Source of the DNA: Tenrec ecaudatus | Taxonomy: Eukaryota; Chordata; Mammalia; Afrosoricida; Tenrecidae | Direction: 5' to 3' | Assembly (NCBI RefSeq): GCF_050624435.1 | Contig: NC_134537.1 | Coordinates: 9,048,584 to 9,112,583 of the forward strand | Length of the DNA: 64,000 bases | Notes under the pieces: generated by a model | Told to the model about the DNA's origin: nothing | The model's input: only the letters and a program-made list of their open reading frames with translations | Databases searched by the model: none | Position numbers and translations under genes: made by a program | Part shown: one piece after another, positions 46,310-61,390 of the stretch | Layout of the letters: each line of letters opens with the position of its first letter | Position numbering within the stretch: position 1 is the stretch's first letter

Positions 46310-46390
46310 GCTAAACCATAATCCCACTATCATAGAGTCAATTCCAACTTACAGAGATCCGGTTATAGGGTTTCCAAGGCTATACTTTTT
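46310..46390 (-). repeat. AfroSINE tail scrap (-)
   Basis: ATAGAGTCAATTCCAACTTA..AGAGATCC is the antisense of the SINE tail; followed by a T-rich run. Confidence 0.5.
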
Positions 46391-46477
46391 TTAAATTTAG
46401 AGTTTTAATCATGTAAGAGTCACTAATAGATTTACCTTTGATTTAACAGAGTATAGCAAGATTGCTTAAAATGTTCT

Positions 46478-47430
46478 TTTTTTAAAAAAAGTATCATTTT
46501 ATTGTAGGCTTACAGTTCTTATCACAATCCATACATATATCCATTGTGTCAAACACAACTGTACATATGTTGCCATCATTATTTTAAAAACATTTTCTTT
46601 CTACTTGAGCCCTTGGTATCAGCTCCTAATTTTTTCCCTCCCTCTCACACCTTCCCTTCCTTATGAACCCTGGATAATCCATAGATTATTATTTTCATAT
46701 CTTACACTGACCATTGTCTCCCTTCACCCACTTTTCTGTTGTCCATCCCCCTGGAAGGGGGTTATATATTGATCATTGTGATCGGTTTCCCCTTATTCCT
46801 ACCCCCTTACCATACTCGCTTAGTATTGCTACTCTCATTATTGGTCCTGAGGGGTTTACCTGTCCTGGATTCCCTGTTTTGTGAACTCTTATCTCTAACA
46901 GTGTACTTGCTCTGGTCTAGCCAGATTTGTAAGGTAGAATTGGAGTCATGATAGTAGGGGGAGAAAGCATTAAAGAACTAGAGGAAAATTGTATGTTTTA
47001 TTGGTGTTATACTGCACCCTGACTGGCTCGTCTCCTCCTCAAGACCCTTCTGTAAGGGTACGTCCAGTTTTCTACAGATGGGCTTTGGGTCTCTGCTTTG
47101 CACTCCCTCTCATTCACAATGATAGGATTTTTTGTTCTAGGTCTTTGATGCCTGATACCTGATACCACTGACACCTCATGATCACACACTGATGTGCTTC
47201 TCCACGTGGGCTTTGTTGCTTCTCAGCTAGATGGCTGCTTGTTTATCTTGAAGCCTTTAAGACCCCAGATGCTATATCTTTTGATAGCCAAGCATCATCA
47301 GCTTTCTTCACCACATTTGCTTACGCGCCCACTTTGTCTTTAGCGATCGTGTCAGGAAGGTGAGCAACATGGAATGCCAGGTTAATAGAACAGAGTGTTC
47401 TTGCGTTGAGGGTGTACTTGAGTGGAGGCC
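46478..47430 (-). repeat. LINE 3'-end family, long antisense copy
   Basis: The most complete copy of the tail: the 3' end (TATCATTTTATTGTAGGCTT), the CTACTTGAGCCCTTGGTATC block, GTCCTGAGGGGTTTACCTGT, then the inner segment with CCACATTTGCTTACGCGCCC. Broken at 47430 by an LTR and resuming at 47947. Confidence 0.88.
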
Positions 47431-47946
47431 TGTGGTAATTATGTAATCTGGTGTCAATTTGAGAATTAAGAATGAAGGGTGGAGTCTAGCCTGTCAATCA
47501 GGATATAGCCAATGAGATCTCTGTGTGGGTGTGACCTTCTAAGGATTCTAGGAACTCCGTTATTCCTCCTTGGTGGCAGCAGACACACACTCTCTCTCTG
47601 CTGACTCCCTGGGAGACTGGGAGACATTGCAGCTAACAAGACACATGGGAACTACCTAATGCCCTGGGAGCTGGAGTAGCCCCTGCCACTGCTAAGATGC
47701 TTACAATGTTACTGGATCCACAAGACTTTCCCACCCTCTGGCCTGTGATCTTACTGCATTTGGCATCAATGCATGTGTTTCATGAATTTGAGGGAGAATT
47801 TATAGATTTTTATCAGACATATAGACTAGCATCAAACTTATGGACTTGATCTAGACTGGGCTGGGATGTTTTTTCATTATTCAATTGCTCTTTCTTATAC
47901 ACATATGTCTATGAATTTGTTTCTGTAGTCTACCCAGAGTAACACA
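47431..47946 (+). mobile_element. LTR group A copy nested in a LINE
   Basis: TGTGGTAATTATGTAATCTGG ... CTACCCAGAGTAACACA. LINE sequence continues on both sides: GAGTGGAGGCC before and ACAATATCCATCTGCTGCCT after, which join into the uninterrupted order seen inverted at 19525-19560. So the LTR is younger than the LINE. Confidence 0.9.
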
Positions 47947-48064
47947 GCCACAATATCCATCTGCTGCCTTAATACTTTATAAACAAATATATGTACATAG
48001 CTCTATTCCCCTATCATTATATATAAATGTATTTATATTGATACATGCATGTGTTTAGATCTCT

Positions 48065-48180
48065 ATAAATGCCTTTTGGCAGAGGCTGTACATTTTTACA
48101 GGAGTAGACAGACTCCGCTTCTCCTATGGAGCAGCTGGGGGTTTCAACCTGTGGTGAGCTGTTTAGTGTTTTACTGAGAG
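48065..48180 (-). repeat. AfroSINE scrap (-)
   Basis: TTTACAGGAGTAGACAGACT and GGAGCAGCTGGGGGTTTCAA are antisense body and head motifs. Confidence 0.65.
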
Positions 48181-49370
48181 CATGAATTGCCCAGCTGACA
48201 GGTCCTCAATGCAGGTCAGAGAGGGAGGGCTGTCAGCGGGCTTAGGATACATGGAAGCACTTCCTCTAGGGTGTGTGTGGGACTGGTGGAAGAGACAGGA
48301 GTGCTGGAGATCCCCGAGGGGCCCAGGCAAGGAGTCTTGCCAATGGGAAGGCATCCTTTTATCTATTTTTCTAGTTTTCTCTGAATAGCATCTCCTCCCC
48401 ACCTGCCCAAGACCTTTGTCCATGTTGCTTAGAAAATATATCCAAGGTTCATTTTGAAAGCAAAGATCCTCTAGTAAGGTACGGCTCTGGGTGGCATCCT
48501 GTAGGTGGGTGCTGCTGGTGGAATTCCTTTTCCTCATCGTCAAGCTGAGGACTCAATGCCCCAGGACTCGGCCTCGAGTGGCTGAGTCTGGACTGGTTGC
48601 TTCTGCCATGGATCTTCTGCTTGTTGGAAGCCAAAGGCTTTCTGTGTCCCAGAAACATCTCAGAATTTCCATCAGATGCAGCTTCCCTTTGCTGGTTCCT
48701 AGGGCCATGATAGTTTCCATCTCAAGTCAGTCGTGTCAGTGAGGCTCCCCAAGGCTTTGTGGTAAATTTCAGGTAATCAGTTCCTCATCTTTTTATTTTG
48801 TTTTTTTTTAATTACTGACACTTTTTTGGTCTCTTTTTAAAAAACATTGTATTGCGAACTCGGGGAAGGCTCACAGGGCACATCCGTGTTCCATTCCACA
48901 GTCCGTGCAGGCCTTGCTTACTGCCACTGACTGCAATCGCCTCAATATAACCTTACCTACTTCTCTCACTTCCTCCTTGTGTTTCCTGTTTCCATTTCCC
49001 TTCCGGGTTCCTCATCTTGCATCGTGATCCAAAATGACTCTGTGAGGACAAGGACAGGGCCTTTCCCAGGTGTCCTGTTTGACTCTGTTCTAAATGGCAT
49101 GGGACATCCTTGCTGGTACCACTCACTGTGATTGTGTCATATATTAACTCTTAGACTGTTAATACTTATTCCTACATTAATAGTTAAACCCGATATAGAG
49201 TCACTACTAACTGGGTTCCCTTCCTTGTTCTTGAAGTGTTCTTAAGTACATTTGTTCAGAATGGGCTACTAGTAGTTCATCAGATGGCCTGCCTTCCTCA
49301 ATTAGGGGAAAAACTTTGCATACCAAAGTGTCTTGGGAAACGATAGTGAGAGTCATTACAAAAACTAGTT
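48181..49370. other. No gene or repeat recognised
   Basis: 1.2 kb unassigned. Open frames on both strands near 48160-48740 lack splice signals and show no known protein. Confidence 0.35.
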
Positions 49371-49374
49371 TTTA

Positions 49375-49770
49375 GTTGTCAGTAGCTGCTTCTAACTCAT
49401 GGCCTCACGCGCATGCCCGTAGTACCAAACTCTACAGGATATTCAAGGGCTTGCTTTTCAGAAGTAGGCCACCAGGTGCTTCTGCAGAGGTTTGTGTGTG
49501 TGGACTTAAGCCTCCAAACTTTTGGTCAGCTCATTGTTTGCACCACTCATGGACTCCAATTATTACACAAACCCCATAAACCCCACGTAGGTAGAGTTCC
49601 TATAGGACAGGGCAGAACTGTCCCCCCCTTCCCCCTCCCAGGGTCACTGAGGCCTTCATGGGCGCAGAAAGCTTCATCTTTCTCCTGTGGGATGGCTGGT
49701 GGGTGTGACCCACTGACCTTGTGTTGAGCAGCCCAGTGCTTAATCCACTGGAGCACCAAGGTTCCACAAT
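49375..49770 (-). repeat. AfroSINE copies, antisense
   Basis: The first piece (TTGTCAGTAGCTGCTTCTAA onward) and a second with GACAGGGCAGAACTGTCCCC, CCCACTGACCTTGTGTTGAG and CACTGGAGCACCAAGGTTCC. Confidence 0.7.
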
Positions 49771-50189
49771 CACTACATCAAAGTCACAAAAGTGCTCTCA
49801 CACCGCCATATGGAAGTGAGTCTGGTCAAGCAGTGTGTCAGGGGAGGAGCTTAGGTGGCATTTATGCTCTGCTGAATGAATCTTGAATCTTGAGAGAAGC
49901 ATGATTATTTCATGCTTCCTCAGGAAATGCACACATGAGTTGCCCGTGTTCAGGATGCTTGCCAATAGATAGGAGCAGTGGGGGGAAAATCAGATAGCTA
50001 TACCAGCATCTTCTAATGATGATTTCTAACCCAGTAGAAAGACAATTATCATTTGGAGGAATATCCTTTCCCCGGCAGTTCTGGAGCTGCTACTTCTGAG
50101 CACAGCCATATGAGAACATCGGATGCCCACAGACTTTGGAGTTAAGCCTTTTACCGAGCTAGGTAAATCACCCAGCTTCTACGATTTTC

Positions 50190-50655
50190 CTGTGACAAGG
50201 TTATGTGTCAGCTTAGCTAGTCCATAGTTCTCAGTGGTTTAGCAGATGCAGTCATCTTTTTTGGCATCTAATGTGAGCAGCCAATCAGTTCAAAGGGAAG
50301 TTTCATGGGGGTGTGTGGCTTGCATCCAATAGATGCAAGTGAGCTTAAAAAGTACATGGATAAAAATGGAACTAAATATGATTAAACGTTTCTACAGAAT
50401 TTTGGAAGCCCCCTCATTTGAACGTTCTCACAAAGATTGGCCTCTCTTGATCCTGCATTGATGCATCATTATCTGACCTCCAGTTCTGGGGACATAAAAC
50501 TGTAGCCTGCTGACCTGCAGATTTGGGGTCCAGGGCTTGTCCGGCCACTGGCATGTGAGCTAGGAGACAACTAACCCATGAACTTGGGACTTGCCATACT
50601 TCACAGCTACATGGTTCATTTCCTGGAAATAAATCTCTCACTTATCTATTTTTAG
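50190..50655 (+). repeat. ERVL-type LTR (sense), different group
   Basis: TTATGTGTCAGCTTAGCTAG, GAGCAGCCAATCAGTTCAAA, TCTGACCTCCAGTTCTGGGG, and the end TTTCCTGGAAATAAATCTCT follow an ERVL LTR layout with its own polyadenylation signal. Borders not fixed. Confidence 0.6.
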
Positions 50656-50662
50656 TAATGCA

Positions 50663-51082
50663 TGTGATAGATGATTTTATGTCAACTGGACACTCGTGGC
50701 TAGGGGTGGAGTTCAATCAATCAATCAGGTCACAGCCTGATGGCTCCTTGTTAGTGTCATAAACCTTTTGGTATGAGGGAGAGGTGCTAGGAACTGCTTC
50801 CTCGCCACTCTGCTACCAACACTGAGAGTTGGTGCCCTGCCATGCTTCCGCCAACTCTGGATCTATGAGACTGCACCCACTGACCTATGATCTTCTGCTT
50901 CCAGATTCACCATTCTGTGTCATCAGTTCGTGGCTACAGCTTCATGAGTCTGAGGAAGGACTTATGGACCAGCATCTGACTTCTGGATATATAATCAGCT
51001 CCTGATATGACGTTCTTTCTTGTACATAGATAAGTGCCAGTGGATACTGGTTTTGTCCCTGTAGTGAACCCAGCCTAAGCCA
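50663..51082 (+). repeat. LTR group A-like copy, sense, diverged
   Basis: TGTGATAGATGATTTTATGTC start, GGGGTGGAGTTCAATCAATC, then CCAGCCTAAGCCA end. More diverged than the others and close to the MLT2 pattern. Confidence 0.75.
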
Positions 51083-51184
51083 GTGCGGATGTGGGAAAAG
51101 AGGGTCAATTGACTCATTCACTCGCCACTTAACAAATGGATTATTGTGCTTCGTAGAGTAGTGTTATCCCAACCTAAGCAAAAC

Positions 51185-52370
51185 CCACTGCCACTGAGTT
51201 GATTCCAAGGCTGTAAATCTTTATGGCAGCAGACAGCTTGGTTTCTCCAGAAGAGTCATGGGAGGGTCTGAGGTTGTTAGCAGCCCAACCATTAGCTTGC
51301 AGCGCCACCTGGGTTTCCTAGAATGGGGAAACAGTAGCCTACGAAACTAGATGTGGTGTGGTTTCACGGGGCTCAGCATAGAAGGGTTTGGTTGTTGCTC
51401 TGTGCCTTTGGGTCGATCTTCACTCAGAGGAAGTCCAGCCAGTGTTAATTACACAGCCAGATGCCTATTCTGACCCACTCTTGGCTACCAGATCAGCTGT
51501 AGCCCCTGGAGGGCATTGGAAGAAGAATGGAGGAGGGTTGCAATGAAGAGAAAAAATAACAGCTTCCAAGCTCCATCAAACTACAAAAAACTCACCGGCA
51601 TCCCGTTGATTTCGACTGACAGTGACCTTAAAGATAGAACTGTGGCCGTGGGTTTCCGAGGCTGTGACTCTCAATGGTCTCATCTTTGTCTAGAAAAGCA
51701 CCTGGTGGTTTCAAACTGATGATCTTTACTAAAGGGTAACCACTATGATACCAGGGTTCCTAAAAACCAACCAACCAAACAACAACTCACTGCCATCAAG
51801 TAGATTCCGACCCGCAGGGATCCCGTAGGCCAGGGTAGAGACACACCTGTGAGTTTCTGAGGCTGATTCTTCACCAACAAGTCGCTTTTGTGGCTTAGAA
51901 GTTATGCGTTGGGCTGCTAACTGCAAGGTGTGCGGTTCCAAACAACCAGCAGCTGCTCCGGAGGAAGATTAAGCTTTCTACTCCAGTCAAGGGTTACAGT
52001 CTCCCAAACCCACGGGGACAGGTTCACTGTTCCATAGGCGCTCTATGTGGTGGCACCGAGTTTTTTTGAACTCTTTACGGGAGTGCAAACCCCCTCTTTC
52101 TCCCCATGAGCCCGAGGTGTTTTCGAACTCTTGACCTTATGGTTAGTAGCCCAACACGTAGCCATTACGTCATCAGGGCTCCGGCTCACGCACTGACTAC
52201 TCCTAAAGTCTATTCCACCTCATTGTGACCCTATACAACAGTGTTGAACTGCTCAGGGTGGGTTTCTCCGACTGGGACTCTTTATGGGTGTAGAAAACAT
52301 CTTTCTCCGGAGGAGTTTTTGAACTGATGACCTTGTGGTATCCACTACGCCTCTAGGGCTCCTTGTAAAC
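51185..52370. repeat. Dense AfroSINE cluster next to the ULK4 island
   Basis: At least five pieces in both orientations fill 1.2 kb: antisense at 51185-51320, 51570-51760, 51780-51865 and 52085-52370, and sense at 51890-52070 (GCGTTGGGCTGCTAACTGCA head). The cluster stops about 180 bases before the ULK4 CpG island. Confidence 0.75.
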
Positions 52371-52549
52371 CCCAAATTTGCCACCACGGGTAGGCAAAAT
52401 CCTTTAAGATTCGTGTTTCGGCGCCTAGTCTCGCATCTGGGGTACCGAAATTGAAACACAAGCCGCGGCGCCCTCAGGCTCCCTCCACTACTTGCCCAAG
52501 CATGGTGCACTTGGCTTAAGGTGGCTACGCGCTATGGCGTTAGGGCTGA

Positions 52550-53530
52550 GTTGAGTCTCCTTTACTGCTTCTGGTTTCCGGGCCTCCGCCAATAGGAACA
52601 CACGCCGCACAGCCAATCAGAGCCGCGCGCTTCTTCCGGCGTTCGGCGTGCTGCCCTGGAAACGGGACGGGCGAGTCCAAACGCAGAGGGGGCGCTGGGA
52701 CCGGCAGGCTGGATGCGGCGGCCCCGCGCGTCAGTCCGTTCTGCAGCTTATCCCCCGCTCTTTTGCTGGTGGATTCTCCCGGGAGGGGGCGCCGTGGCGC
52801 CAGCATCCGCCGAGCCGCCGAGCGGAGGAGCGTCTTCTAGCCATCCAGCGAGCAGGTATGCGGCGCTGGCGGTTTGCGCGGCCACGAATCCGGTTTTGTG
52901 TCTCGCTGGGCGGGAGCGGGAGAGAGCGTAGACCTACTGGGCGTCGCGCCCCTCCCTGTGCGGGCCCCGCCCGCCTCGCTGATGGCCCTACTTTGCTCTT
53001 GTGTTAACAAATCGAACCGTCGACTTAACTTTCTTTTGGGCTCCGGTTCAGGGCCCACGAAGTTGTTCTGCAGAACTTGGGTGCGGAGGGGATCCGGGCA
53101 GCTGGCCTTGGGAGATGTTTTCCGGACGCCCCATCCCCGGGGTTTTACCGCCCACACCCTAGGGGAGCCGTACTCTAGGGCCGCTGCGAGGCACGGAAGG
53201 CCGCCCGGGTGCTGGCGAGGGTGATCCGGGGCGGCTTGCGGAGCGGTCCAGAGCTGGTGCTTTCGGAGGCCCGCTCAGCTCAGGGCCCGAAGGGAATTCG
53301 CCCGTCCAGTGCCGCAAGGGAGGGCGGCCGGCCGAGTCTCCGCTGGTGGCCGATCTTGCCACCTGTTCTCAAAATTGGGCGCGCAATTGCGTTCCGGGGG
53401 CGTGCCCACATCTCCATCGCCCGGCCACACCTCCAGAGTTCTGTTCTGTGCGGCTGCAGGTGGGGAGGAGAATTTCCCGGGCGATGCTGATGACGCTGGC
53501 CCGGGGAGTCTGGGGGAAGGTGGGACGGTT
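52550..53530 (+). promoter_or_regulatory. ULK4: CpG-island promoter of ULK4
   Basis: GC- and CpG-rich block standing out sharply from AT-richer repeat DNA on both sides. Two CCAAT boxes (52589-52593 and 52613-52617) and an ETS-type CTTCCGG (52633-52639) sit close together at its left part, and there is no TATA box, which is usual for a housekeeping CpG-island promoter. It lies 4.3 kb upstream of the first ULK4 coding exon and a good splice donor follows at 52856. The transcription start is inferred to lie near 52640-52700 and cannot be fixed from sequence alone. Confidence 0.8.
52640..52855 (+). other. ULK4: Probable non-coding first exon of ULK4
   Basis: The stretch after the CCAAT/ETS cluster ends in AGCAG followed by GTATGC, a usable splice donor (exon end 52855). 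Joined to the acceptor at 57134/57135 it would give a 5' leader ahead of the ULK4 ATG. The 5' boundary is a guess based on distance from the promoter motifs. Short open frames here are GC-driven and show no recognisable protein. Transcript data would settle the ends. Confidence 0.55.
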
Positions 53531-53660
53531 GAAGGGACCCCTGCCTCTAGGGGTCGTCCCCCGAATCCTCAATGGCTCATTCGCACCGATGTGCATTTGC
53601 TTTGATTCTGGCCTCTCGGGTGTTTCCCAGGCGAACTTGTAGCCAGTCGGACTTGAGTAG

Positions 53661-53755
53661 GAGCCCTGGTGGCGCCGTGGATTAAGCCCACCGGAAGGTC
53701 GGCAGTTCAAACCCAACCAGCCACTCTGCGGGAGAGAGATGAGACTGTCTGCTAT
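53661..53755 (+). repeat. AfroSINE head (+)
   Basis: AGGAGCCCTGGTGGCGCCGT and GGTCGGCAGTTCAAACCCAA, an almost unchanged tRNA-like head, cut off after the body start. Lies in ULK4 intron 1. Confidence 0.9.
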
Positions 53756-53794
53756 GAGTGGGCCCTTGTGCCGACTCATAGCAACCCGATATGC

Positions 53795-54040
53795 CACTGC
53801 CATCGAGTCGATTCTGTGTCTGTCGACCTTGCCTGGGGTTTCAAAGCCCAGACATCTTCACTGGAGCGGACTGACTCATGCCAGGCCCTCAGTGGCTGGT
53901 GAGATTGAACAGCCGACCTTTTGACGAGCAGCCAAATGCATATCCCAAAGCGAAGTCCTTTACCACCAAAACGCACCTCACTGCCATCAAGTTGACCCGG
54001 ACCCATAGTGACCGGATAGAAAATACGGAAGACCGAAGTT
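53795..54040 (-). repeat. AfroSINE pieces (-)
   Basis: CACTGCCATCGAGTCGATTC (antisense tail) to CGACCTTTTGACGAGCAGCC (antisense head), followed by a second antisense tail CACTGCCATCAAGTTGACCC. In ULK4 intron 1. Confidence 0.85.
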
Positions 54041-54295
54041 CTCACAAAGGCAAAATGCACGTTCTTGTAAATCCATATGACACACAGGTCAGCAAACAGC
54101 ACTGTGCCAGCCCTGGAAACCTTTCCTGTTGACCCAAGGACGTCACCACCCTACACGGTAGCCACTCTCCTCTTATATGTCATCATTTTTTTTGAGTTTT
54201 CTGTACTAAGTTTTCTAGCATACCTGTGCATTCCCAAACTCCACCACTTAGTCTTCATCAGTTTTTAAACCATGTGTGTCTGTTAACCTGCAAAG

Positions 54296-54425
54296 GAGCC
54301 CCGGTAGCACAGTGGTTAAAGGGCTTGGCTGCCAACCAAAGGGTCAGGAGTTTGAATCCTTCCAGCCACTAGGGAGAAAAAGATGTGGCTGTCTGCTTCG
54401 ATAAAGGAGACGGCCTTGGACACCA
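54296..54425 (+). repeat. AfroSINE (+)
   Basis: GGAGCCCCGGTAGCACAGTG, GGCTTGGCTGCCAACCAAAG, GAGAAAAAGATGTGGCTGTC. In ULK4 intron 1. Confidence 0.9.
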
Positions 54426-54611
54426 TACTGGACATCCTTCTCCCTCTCCAAAACCGCTCAAGGAGCCATGGAGGCATGGTCGTTTATGTGTGAGGCGATT
54501 AATCGCAAGGTCTGCAGTGGAAAGCTCCGGGCACTCCACTTGAGAAACAAGAGGAGGCAGGCTGCTCCTGTGACGATTTACAGCTTTAGCACCCCCAGTG
54601 GAGCAGTTATC

Positions 54612-55310
54612 CCCTGTCATATGGAGACCCAAAGCCCATCTGTAGACAGTGGACGTCCCTTCACAGAAGGGTCAAAGGGTCCAGCCAGCCAGGGTGCAGT
54701 ATAGCACTGAGGAAACACACAACATTCCTCTAGTTCTTTAATGCTTCTTCCTTCCCCACCTCCACCCGCCCTCACTATTACGACCCAAATTCTATTTTAC
54801 AAATCTGGGCATGTACACTGGTACAGAAAAGAGCTCTCAACATACAGAATCCAGGACACATAAAACTCTCAGGGCCAATAATGAGAGTAGAGATACCATG
54901 AGGATAGGGGGAAGGTGAGTGGAAAAGGGGGAGAAAGGGGGAAATCAGTCGCAATGATTAACATACAAAGTGCCCCCCCCCAAACAGGGGGATGAAGAGA
55001 AACGTAGAGACAGCAGATGATGTAAAATATTAAAATAAAAATAATTTATAAATTATCAAGGGTTCACAAGGGTGACAGGGTCGGGAGGGAGGGGAAAAAA
55101 AGAGGTGCTGATACCAAGGGCTCAAGTAGAAGGAAAATGTTTTGGAAATGATGATGGCAACCTATGTACTAATGTGCTCCATACAACTGATGTATGGATT
55201 GTGATAAGAGCTGTAAGAGCCTCCAATAAAATGATAAAAGGTAAGAAAAAAATTTAAAAGAGCTTTAACAGCCCCAATAAAATGCTTTATTAAAGAAAAG
55301 AAGGAAGAAA
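54612..55310 (+). repeat. LINE 3'-end family, sense copy
   Basis: Begins near GGAGACCCAAAGCCCATCTG, continues with GGTGCAGTATAGCACTGAGG, AATCCAGGACACATAAAACT, and ends CCTCCAATAAAATGATAAAA, followed by a second mini tail (CAGCCCCAATAAAATGC). In ULK4 intron 1. Confidence 0.85.
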
Positions 55311-55379
55311 TCCCTTTGACATGCATTCATAAATGGCATTCATTAATTCTAACCCCCCCCCTACCACCCCCCGTTTGCA

Positions 55380-55510
55380 TCAAAATGGCTGTTTTGGGTT
55401 TTCTGATGCCTGATCCCTGATCCTGTGGACACCTTGTGATCACAAGGGTTGGTCTGCTTCTTCCATGTGGGCTTTGTTGCTTCTCAAAGGGATTTGTTTT
55501 GAATTTCATT
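55380..55510 (-). repeat. LINE internal segment, antisense
   Basis: GATGCCTGATCCCTGATCCT and CTTCCATGTGGGCTTTGTTG match the 47.15-47.22 kb region. Confidence 0.75.
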
Positions 55511-55520
55511 TAGGAACATA

Positions 55521-56038
55521 AGAAAATCCTCCATAATCTGTTGTCAATTTTAGCGGATTAAGAGTGAAGGGGTGGAGTTTAGCCTGTCAATCAGGTTGCA
55601 GTTTGATGACCTCATTTGGAGGCGCTAAGGAGATAAATAGCTCACTGGAGGCAGGACACAGGCTCACTCCCTGAGAGACTCTCTACTGACAAGACACATG
55701 GAACTTTGCTGATGCAGTGAGAGCCCTGGAGCTGGAGGAGCCACATGGAGACCCACACCAGTGCTGAGATGCTTCTACCACCACTGGATCCACTAGGCTT
55801 TCCATCCACTGGCCTGTGATTGTTCTACATTCGGCATCATTTCATGTGTTTCGTCAGTCTGAAGAAGAATTTATAGATTGATATTGGACTAATATCAGAC
55901 TTACGGATTTGATCTGGAATGGGCTGGGATGTTTTCTCAATATTCAATTGCTGTTGTATATAAGGCTCTCATACACACGAGTGTCTCTATGAATGTATTT
56001 CTCTAGTCTACTCAGAGTAGCCTAGACACTTTCTTGGA
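55521..56038 (+). repeat. LTR group A copy, sense
   Basis: CATAATCTGTTGTCAATTTT start, GAAGGGGTGGAGTTTAGCCT, and the TTCTCTAGTCTACTCAGAGTAG end. In ULK4 intron 1; borders slightly eroded. Confidence 0.85.
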
Positions 56039-58540
<2,502 letters not shown>

Positions 58541-58544
58541 AGAT

Positions 58545-58740
58545 CAGTGGTTCTCAACCTTCCTAATGCTGCTACCCTTTCATACACTTCCTCATGTTGG
58601 AGTGATTCCCCCCCAACCATAAAATTATTTTCATTGCTACCTCATCACTGTCATTTTGCTACTGTTATGAATCGGGCGACCCCCGTGAAAGGCTTGTTCT
58701 ACCCCCAAAGGGGTCTCGACTCACCGGTTGAGAATGGCTG
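58545..58740 (-). mobile_element. Short SPIN MITE in ULK4 intron 2, inverted
   Basis: CAGTGGTTCTCAACCT ... GGTTGAGAATGGCTG, 196 bp, same internal deletion form as the 45042 copy. The last terminus is mutated and flanking octamers do not match. Confidence 0.88.
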
Positions 58741-59034
58741 TTCTTACCAAACCTATGCAGGGAAAGGTCATTGGGTGGGACTTCAGAGACTTTGTCTACA
58801 AGAGCCACATTCAGGAAGTTACTGTCCTCACAACGTCCAGCCAAATGGACACGCCGGAAGGCCTTCAAACCATAGTTGTGTATTTAATATTTCAAACACC
58901 AGACATGCCCACGGAACCAGCTCCCACCCACAGCATAACACGAGCAGTGCCGTGGGTCCCCTACTTACGGCCGCCCACCATTTTGTTACCCATCTCCCAA
59001 TTGTGTACTTCGGTGTTTCTTCATAGATACGGGG

Positions 59035-59593
59035 TGTGTTAGTCTGGCAAGACTAGAGAAACAAATTCAGAGAGACTAATGTGAATAAGAAAGAGGTTTA
59101 TGTACAAGAGCAATTGAATATTGAGAAACCATCCCAGCCTATTCCAGATAAAATCCATAAGTCCAATATTAGCCCAGATGTCGGATACCAATCTATAAAG
59201 TCCTCTTCGGACTCACAAAATACATGCAATGATGCCGAATGCAGGAGGATCACAGGCCAGTGGGTTGGAAGTCTTGTGTATCCTGTGGTGTTGTAAGCAC
59301 CTCAGCGCTGGCAGGAGTCTCTGTATGGTTTCTCCGGCAGCTCCAGATGTCAGGGTAGGTCCATGTGGCTTCTCCAGCTCCCAGCACGTAGTGCCATGTG
59401 TTTTGTCAGTAGAGTGTCTTTCAGGGAGTGAGCAGAGAGAGCAGAGTGTCTCTCACCTCCAAGGAGGAAAATACAGGAGTTCCCAGAAGTCTCAGGAGAA
59501 GGCCATGCCCACACAGACGCCTCATTGGTTATATCTTGATTGACAGGCCAGACTCCACCCCTTCACTTGACACAGGATGATGTAACTGCCACA
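59035..59593 (-). repeat. LTR group A copy in ULK4 intron 2
   Basis: TGTGTTAGTCTGGCAAGACT ... GTAACTGCCACA. Flanks CGGGG and CAAGG match 3/5. It ends only 53 bases before ULK4 coding exon 2, in antisense to the gene. Confidence 0.88.
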
Positions 59594-59604
59594 CAAGGTT
59601 TTAG

Positions 59605-60634
<1,030 letters not shown>

Positions 60635-61390
60635 GAGCCCCACCACTGCCTTTGAGTGGGTTCTGACTCAGAGCTGCTCAGGAAGGGTTAAGTAAGCAGA
60701 CCACCTGATCACACTCCCTTGGAGCAGCTGGTGGGTTTGAACCATTGACCTTTCAGTTAGCAGCCTGTGTTAGTCCAGAAAGCCTAAAGAAATTAATTCA
60801 AAGATCACTCATATGTGTAGAAGAAAGAGCTTTATATACAAGAGCAATTGTACATTAAGAAAATAGCCCAACCCAGATCAAGTCCCTAAATCCGATATTA
60901 GCCCACATGTCCGATGCCAGTCTATAAAGTCCTCTTCACATTCACGGAACACATGCAATGATGCTGAATGCAGGAAGATCACAGGCCAGTGGATGGGAAG
61001 TCATGTAGATCCCGTGGCATTGTAAGCATTTCAGGGCTGGTGTGGGTCTCCACATGGCTTCTCCAGGTGCATGGTTCTGGCTGCATCAGGGTAGGTCCAT
61101 GTGGCTTCTCCTTAGGCATGTCTCGCAGGGAGTGAGCCTTGTCAGTTGAGAGTCTCCAAGGGAGTGAGCCGAGAGAGGAAAGTGTCTCCTGCCTCCACAG
61201 AGGAAATACAGGAATTCCCAGGATTCTCAGGAGAAGGCCATGCCCACCCAGAGGCCTCATTGGTTATAATCTGATTGGCAGACTAGGCTCCACCCCTTCA
61301 CTCTTAATCCTCTCAAGTCTCCAATTGACATCAGATGATGTAACTACCACACAGCCCATCCCTTAACCTGCTTGGTCACCGGGGCCCCTT
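60635..61390 (-). repeat. AfroSINE (-) split by an LTR
   Basis: 60635-60765 holds the antisense tail and middle (CCACTGCCTTTGAGTGGGTT, GGTGGGTTTGAACCATTGAC). 61352-61390 holds the antisense head (CTTAACCTGCTTGGTCACCG, then GGGGCCCCTT). Together they make one SINE. Confidence 0.88.
60766..61351 (-). mobile_element. LTR group A copy nested in an AfroSINE
   Basis: TGTGTTAGTCC ... GTAACTACCACA, 586 bp, flanked by CAGCC (60761-60765 and 61352-61356), an exact 5-bp duplication within the SINE head. In ULK4 intron 3, antisense to the gene. Confidence 0.94.

Noticed and set aside
48160-48745. Frames of 126 and 83 codons on opposite strands
   Set aside because: No known protein, no splice signals, and overlapping open frames in several phases, as expected by chance.
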